From contig CAJPLV010000018.1 of the NCBI GenBank assembly GCA_905371715.1, positions 1 to 9,164 of the forward strand: 9,164 nt of DNA. Reading direction: 5' to 3'. This DNA is from Candidatus Saccharimonadota bacterium (GTDB lineage: Bacteria > Patescibacteriota > Saccharimonadia > Saccharimonadales > Saccharimonadaceae). The notes under the pieces are model-generated. The model worked only from the letters and a program-made list of their open reading frames with translations, had not been told where the DNA came from and searched no databases. Shown piece after piece: positions 6,221 to 9,164 of the stretch. Each line of letters opens with the position of its first letter. Positions within the stretch are counted from its first letter, which is position 1. Both the position numbers and the translations under genes were made by a program.

Positions 6221-6282
6221 TTACACACTATATATAGTGGATAACGATGTATTTTACACATTATATATAGCGTCATAATGAC
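6221..6282. promoter_or_regulatory. Candidate operator cluster upstream of the parB-like gene
   Basis: Two copies of TTACACA(C/T)TATATATAG occur at 6221-6237 and 6254-6270, matching at 16 of 17 positions and set 33 bp apart, close to three helical turns. The first copy extends into a perfect 14-bp palindrome, CACTATATATAGTG (6226-6239). A third element, the palindrome GTCATAATGAC (6272-6282), lies just before the parB-like -10. The spacing and position suit binding sites for a dimeric repressor, possibly the ParB-like protein itself. The regulator is not identified by the sequence. Confidence 0.45.
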
Positions 6283-6290
6283 ATGTGCGC

Positions 6291-6296
6291 TATACT
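6291..6296 (+). promoter_or_regulatory. -10 element of the parB-like gene, leaderless spacing
   Basis: TATACT ends seven bases (AGAACTC) before the ATG at 6304. The context CGCTATACTAG is identical to that of the xth promoter. This hexamer lies between two in-frame ATGs (6283 and 6304), which is the reason for choosing 6304 as the gene start. Confidence 0.55.
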
Positions 6297-6303
6297 AGAA
6301 CTC

Positions 6304-7476
6304 ATGAATTATGAGGGTAGCCAGGCGCCGCGAGTGTCTAAATGTAGTGCTGAATTTAACGAATGCGGTATGTCGCAGTTGCCGTTTCGCGTCAATGAGC
6401 TGCCGCAGATTCGCACAACGTATGATTCGGCGGCGTTACAAGAACTAGCAGTCTCGCTTGATGGTGGCGCTGAGTCGCCGCACTTGCGCCAGGTTAATCC
6501 GATTCAAGTTAACGAATTTGATGATGTAGGTAAATTACAGGCATACTTAGATGAATATCGCGTATTTTATAACAGTGATGGACATACGGTGGCGATTCCG
6601 GATAGCAGTGAACTTGAGCGCCGCCCCGACGGTACGTGGCGGATTTTGATCGCTGGGCATCGCCGCTGCCGTGCTATGCGTATAGTCGCCGATAAATACG
6701 GGTATGCGCTTCGCGAGAGCGATGTGCGCATTGACGTGTATCATAATCTGCCATTTGCCGACGCGGTGAGTTTGCAGGGGCGCGAAAATGAGCATCGTGA
6801 GGTCGATCCAGTCGAAGCAGCGAATGATATTGCGCGGCATTATTATTACTTTCGGCATAAGCACGACGGACGCGCACCAACGCAAAAAGAATTAGTATTG
6901 CTAACTGGCTACTCTGCCGACCGCGTGAGCAAAGCGTTACGTTATCATTCTCTGCCCGATGAACTAAAAGATTATTATACGAGCGGACAATTGCCGTTTA
7001 ATATTGTGGCGCGGTTACGTTCGCTGTATGATGCTGAATATTCGTATCGCACACAGAAGTATCCGCAGCAAGCTGTCGAATGCTCTGATGAATTGTCGCG
7101 CGACGCATTGCACCAAACCGCAGGCTTTGCGAATGAGTTGGCGGCGCTTAAATCGAAAGGTTTCGGCGCTGATATGCTGCGTGAAAAGTTAAGTGCTAAG
7201 ATGAAATCACTTGAAGTCGTGCAAGATGAGCTATTTATGCTGGAAGAAACGCCGGTTGAATACCGTACGCGTACGCGTCGCCGTCATGTTGATGTAATGG
7301 TGCAGCAACTTGGCGCGGAGATTGATACACCGCCCGAAACATGGTCGCCTGCGTTGCGGCAATTTATTGCGAAAGCTGCCGTCCGTGCAGCAGAGATTGA
7401 CCAGGCGGTAATTCAGCGCGCCGAAGATGATGCCCGCGTTGCTGCAGGTAGTATGGCGCAAGTAATGTTTGCATAA
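6304..7476 (+). CDS. Orphan ParB/Spo0J-like DNA-binding protein
   Basis: A 390-residue protein of the ParB N-terminal-domain superfamily. LIAGHRRCRAM (115-125) corresponds to the CTP-binding GERRxRA box, and ENEHREVDPVEAA (161-173) to the ENxQRxDLNPxEEA box. A helix-turn-helix follows, TQKELVLLTGYSADRVSKAL (193-212), then SLPDELKDYY, the usual post-HTH wording. NPIQV (65-69) matches the start of the ParB nuclease-like fold. About 40 residues are inserted between it and the GHRR box, and the C-terminal 130 residues are helical and unlike standard ParB dimerisation domains. There is no ParA next to it and no classical parS (TGTTTCACGTGAAACA) in the window, so a plain partition role is doubtful; it may be a regulator or nucleoid factor. 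A start at 6283 would put the -10 inside the gene, so 6304 is preferred. Confidence 0.78.
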   Translation: MNYEGSQAPRVSKCSAEFNECGMSQLPFRVNELPQIRTTYDSAALQELAVSLDGGAESPHLRQVNPIQVNEFDDVGKLQAYLDEYRVFYNSDGHTVAIPDSSELERRPDGTWRILIAGHRRCRAMRIVADKYGYALRESDVRIDVYHNLPFADAVSLQGRENEHREVDPVEAANDIARHYYYFRHKHDGRAPTQKELVLLTGYSADRVSKALRYHSLPDELKDYYTSGQLPFNIVARLRSLYDAEYSYRTQKYPQQAVECSDELSRDALHQTAGFANELAALKSKGFGADMLREKLSAKMKSLEVVQDELFMLEETPVEYRTRTRRRHVDVMVQQLGAEIDTPPETWSPALRQFIAKAAVRAAEIDQAVIQRAEDDARVAAGSMAQVMFA

Positions 7477-7491
7477 GAGTACGTTAGGGTA

Positions 7492-7550
7492 CAAAAAGAA
7501 AAGCCGCCCCAGACAGGAGCACGAACGGACAACGTATGTCCGGGGCGGCT
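7492..7550 (-). terminator. Intrinsic terminator of the small membrane-protein gene
   Basis: On the minus strand a perfect 9-bp GC-rich stem, AGCCGCCCC/GGGGCGGCT (7550-7542 with 7510-7502), is followed directly by TTTTCTTTTT. It begins 13 bp after the TGA stop at 7564. The 31-base loop can itself fold: GGACA/TGTCC (7527-7541) competes with GACA/TGTC extending the outer stem. On the plus strand no U-run follows the stem, so it would not terminate the parB-like transcript efficiently. It is the only clear intrinsic terminator in the window. Confidence 0.85.
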
Positions 7551-7563
7551 CAACTGTGGGGCG

Positions 7564-8040
7564 TCAGATGACGTCGCTGCATGCGCATGACGCGATAATG
7601 CGCGCACATCGCTGCGCTTCGTCCTTGCCGACGAGCGGCATGAGCTTCTTGGTCAGTGACTTGACCAGGAAGTGTTTCTTGATGCTCTCGCCATAGCGCT
7701 TGAGCAATACGACACTTGCGGTGCTAGCGATAGCGAGGCTCCCCGCGCTGATGGCGCCGCTCACGGTGCGGCGGGTTCTAGTGATCTGCCGATCGGCAAG
7801 CCCAAACGCAAGGGCTTGACCGGATGCGAGCTCAATGAGCCCCATAAGACCGATGGCCCCGAACAGGACTGCGCCGACCAACAATTCGGCGTCTGTGAGC
7901 GCAAATCTCACCACCGGTGCGACGACAACCTCGCTCTCCGCTGGGCGCCGGAACGGCGCGCGGTAGCGGGCATTTACCACATTAATCTTCTCGCCGAAAG
8001 GCGAGAAGCTGCTCGGTTCGGCGATAGTTGGCTGAGTCAT
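7564..8040 (-). CDS. Small two-helix membrane protein of unknown function
   Basis: I do not recognise this 158-residue protein. About 50 polar residues without a signal peptide lead into a hydrophobic helix at about 52-74 (LLVGAVLFGAIGLMGLIELASG). A short basic stretch (84-92, RQITRTRR) is followed by a second weaker helix at about 94-113. The C-terminal 45 residues are basic (KRYGESIKKH, KSLTKK) and include three cysteines near the end. Two crossings would place both termini on the same side, probably the cytoplasm by the positive-inside tendency. Codon use is unlike the neighbours: Lys is AAG in seven of eight cases, Phe mostly TTC and Ile mostly ATC. It has its own -35/-10 promoter, leader hairpin, SD-like GAGAGGGTGGG and terminator. 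It could be a recently acquired or a highly expressed gene. Confidence 0.75.
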   Translation of the reverse strand: MTQPTIAEPSSFSPFGEKINVVNARYRAPFRRPAESEVVVAPVVRFALTDAELLVGAVLFGAIGLMGLIELASGQALAFGLADRQITRTRRTVSGAISAGSLAIASTASVVLLKRYGESIKKHFLVKSLTKKLMPLVGKDEAQRCARIIASCACSDVI

Positions 8041-8099
8041 GACCCACCCTCTCTCTACACGAGACTCCGAGAATTATGCGCGGCTGCGCGTGGAGTCTA
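8041..8099 (-). promoter_or_regulatory. Leader of the membrane-protein gene with a 5'-terminal hairpin
   Basis: The predicted transcript begins near 8099 and immediately folds. Arms AGACTCC/GGAGTCT (8098-8092 with 8068-8062) enclose a second stem GCGC/GCGC with a four-base loop (8078-8089). A hairpin at the very 5' end is known to protect mRNAs from decay in other bacteria. The purine-rich GAGAGGGTGGG, partly complementary to the anti-SD, lies just before the ATG and remains outside the hairpin. Confidence 0.5.
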
Positions 8100-8105
8100 T
8101 GCACG

Positions 8106-8134
8106 ATTATGTCAAGTTTATGTGTATAAGTCAA
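8106..8134 (-). promoter_or_regulatory. Sigma70-type promoter of the membrane-protein gene
   Basis: On the minus strand TTGACT (8134-8129) and CATAAT (8111-8106) are separated by exactly 17 bp. A second TTGAC occurs 20 bases after the first, running into the -10, forming a direct repeat that could be a binding site. This matches the design of the left-edge promoter at 161-189, not that of the other genes here. Confidence 0.65.
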
Positions 8135-8207
8135 GAGATGTCTTGCAACTCAGGGATTTTCACATATTAAAAAATAAAGTATACCTAAAATCAACACTGA
8201 GCCGTGA

Positions 8208-8213
8208 TATACT
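8208..8213 (+). promoter_or_regulatory. -10 element of the ABC-F gene, extended type, leaderless spacing
   Basis: TGA followed by TATACT (extended -10) ends seven bases (ATTCCGT) before the ATG at 8221. No SD is present. The upstream stretch 8156-8190 is strongly A/T-rich, as in an UP element, and may compensate for the missing -35. Confidence 0.55.
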
Positions 8214-8220
8214 ATTCCGT

Positions 8221-9164
8221 ATGATTGCTGACGTCCATATTACTGAGAAGTCGTTTGGTCCTACGGTGTTGATGGCCGGAGTGAAGTTTAGCGTGGACGA
8301 CGGCGAGAAAGTCGGGCTCATCGGACGCAATGGCGCGGGAAAAACGACGCTATTTGGTATATTGACAGGCGCGGATAAAGATTTCACGGGTAGCGTGATT
8401 TTTCGTCGTGGTAGTGTGGTTGTGGTAACGGCGCAGGAACATTACGATGTCGGCGATATAACAGTGCTGGAGTATATCTTGAGCGGGCTGCCGGAGTATG
8501 CGCGATTGCGGCATATTCTGCATACTTATCCTGAGACGATGGGTAATGACATGGCGAAGATCGAAGAATATACGCAGGCGCTTGATCGGTTTGGGCAAAA
8601 AGGATTCTATCAAATTGAGGAGCTTGTGACCGAAGAGTTGAGGAATTTTCAGATGGATGGTATGGCGGAACGTCCCCTCGCCTCGCTGAGCGGCGGGCAG
8701 AAGCGGCTGGTCGAGGTGGTGAAAATTATGCACGCGCAGGCGGATTTAGCACTGATAGACGAGCCGACGAACCACATGGATTACGTGGCAAAGAAGCAGT
8801 TTATTGATTGGATGAAAGCGTCAAAACAAGCGATGCTGGTTATTACGCATGACCGCGACGTGCTGAAAGAGGTTGACCGAATTGTTGAACTGAAGGATGG
8901 TGTAACGGTAAATTACGAGGGCAACTACGATGCATATTTGAAGCAAAATGCGTTTGCAACGAGCAATGCGATGAATGAATACGAGACGGAGGCGCGGCGG
9001 ATTGCGAATCTAAAAGATAAGGTGCTGCAGTTTCGGCGCATGAAAGAGCGGGCGCGCGACCCCGATACGATTAAACAATTCAAGCGGCGCGAAAATCAAG
9101 CGGCGGCAGAGCTGGCGGAGTTAGAAAAAATCGAAATGCCAACCTTTTGGATTGACCGTGAGCA
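8221..9164 (+). CDS. ABC-F family ATPase, 3' end beyond the window
   Basis: ABC-F proteins have two ATPase domains and no membrane domain; most act on ribosomes as translation factors or antibiotic-protection proteins. The 314 residues visible cover the first ATPase domain and the interdomain linker. Walker A is GRNGAGKTT (35-43), the Q-loop Gln is 72, the signature is LSGGQ (156-160), Walker B with the family's hallmark is LALIDEPTNHMD (up to 187), and the switch His is 210 in ITHDRD. YEGNYDAYL (232-240) is typical of the end of the first domain. The highly charged helical linker (about 245-305, rich in Arg, Lys and Glu) follows. The second ATPase domain is cut off by the window edge, so the subclass (EttA, Uup, resistance type) cannot be told. 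The start is fixed by the -10 seven bases upstream. Confidence 0.92.
   Translation, partial: MIADVHITEKSFGPTVLMAGVKFSVDDGEKVGLIGRNGAGKTTLFGILTGADKDFTGSVIFRRGSVVVVTAQEHYDVGDITVLEYILSGLPEYARLRHILHTYPETMGNDMAKIEEYTQALDRFGQKGFYQIEELVTEELRNFQMDGMAERPLASLSGGQKRLVEVVKIMHAQADLALIDEPTNHMDYVAKKQFIDWMKASKQAMLVITHDRDVLKEVDRIVELKDGVTVNYEGNYDAYLKQNAFATSNAMNEYETEARRIANLKDKVLQFRRMKERARDPDTIKQFKRRENQAAAELAELEKIEMPTFWIDRE

Noticed and set aside
5604..6303. tmRNA gene beside smpB
   Set aside because: No tRNA-like ends, T-loop motif or tag-like frame were found next to smpB on either strand.
6188..6303. Classical parS centromere site near the parB-like gene
   Set aside because: No TGTTTCACGTGAAACA-like sequence; the palindromes there are AT-rich and different.
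302..9164. Alternative genetic code (TGA as glycine)
   Set aside because: cmk and the membrane-protein gene end at TGA where the proteins should end, and no conserved frame is interrupted by TGA.

Overview
The window looks like chromosomal DNA of a bacterium with compact genes and short intergenic gaps. TGA, TAG and TAA all act as stops and no in-frame TGA is read through, so the ordinary bacterial code applies; the TGA=Gly code of Gracilibacteria/SR1 is not used. Leaderless-type promoters, sparse Shine-Dalgarno (SD) sites, divergent housekeeping genes and a pair of GT4 glycosyltransferases would fit a Patescibacteria (CPR) member such as Saccharibacteria. That placement is inference (about 50% confidence), because no rRNA or other decisive marker is present.

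Layout. At the left edge (1-26, minus) is the first stub of a gene with a textbook SD, a -35/-10 promoter and a 127-nt leader holding two perfect hairpins. Positions 190-301 hold a large inverted repeat of unknown role. Exonuclease III (xth, minus, 302-1117) is divergent from a (d)CMP kinase-like gene (cmk, plus, 1223-2056). A GT4 glycosyltransferase (minus, 2162-3409) is divergent across 59 bp from an alpha/beta hydrolase (plus, 3469-4335), and a second GT4 glycosyltransferase follows 8 bp downstream (4344-5603). smpB (minus, 5708-6187) is divergent from an orphan ParB-like DNA-binding protein (plus, 6304-7476) across a 116-bp intergenic region full of palindromes. A small two-helix membrane protein (minus, 7564-8040) has its own promoter, leader hairpin and intrinsic terminator. 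An ABC-F ATPase (plus, from 8221) runs off the right edge.

How the parts relate. The two glycosyltransferases share unusual active-site wording and flank a hydrolase, suggesting a glycolipid or envelope-glycan locus. xth (base-excision repair), cmk (pyrimidine nucleotides), smpB (ribosome rescue) and ABC-F (ribosome-associated ATPase) are housekeeping genes.

The most striking signal is regulatory. Seven of the eight genes whose start lies inside the window and that lack a convincing leader promoter have a -10 hexamer (TATAAT, TATACT or TATCAT) ending exactly 6-8 nt before the ATG, with no SD; the eighth, the second glycosyltransferase, has the hexamer 10 nt away together with a weak AGAGG. 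This predicts leaderless or near-leaderless mRNAs as the default here. The two other starts, the left-edge gene and the small membrane protein, instead have a TTGACT -35, 17-bp spacing, a structured leader and SD-like sequences.
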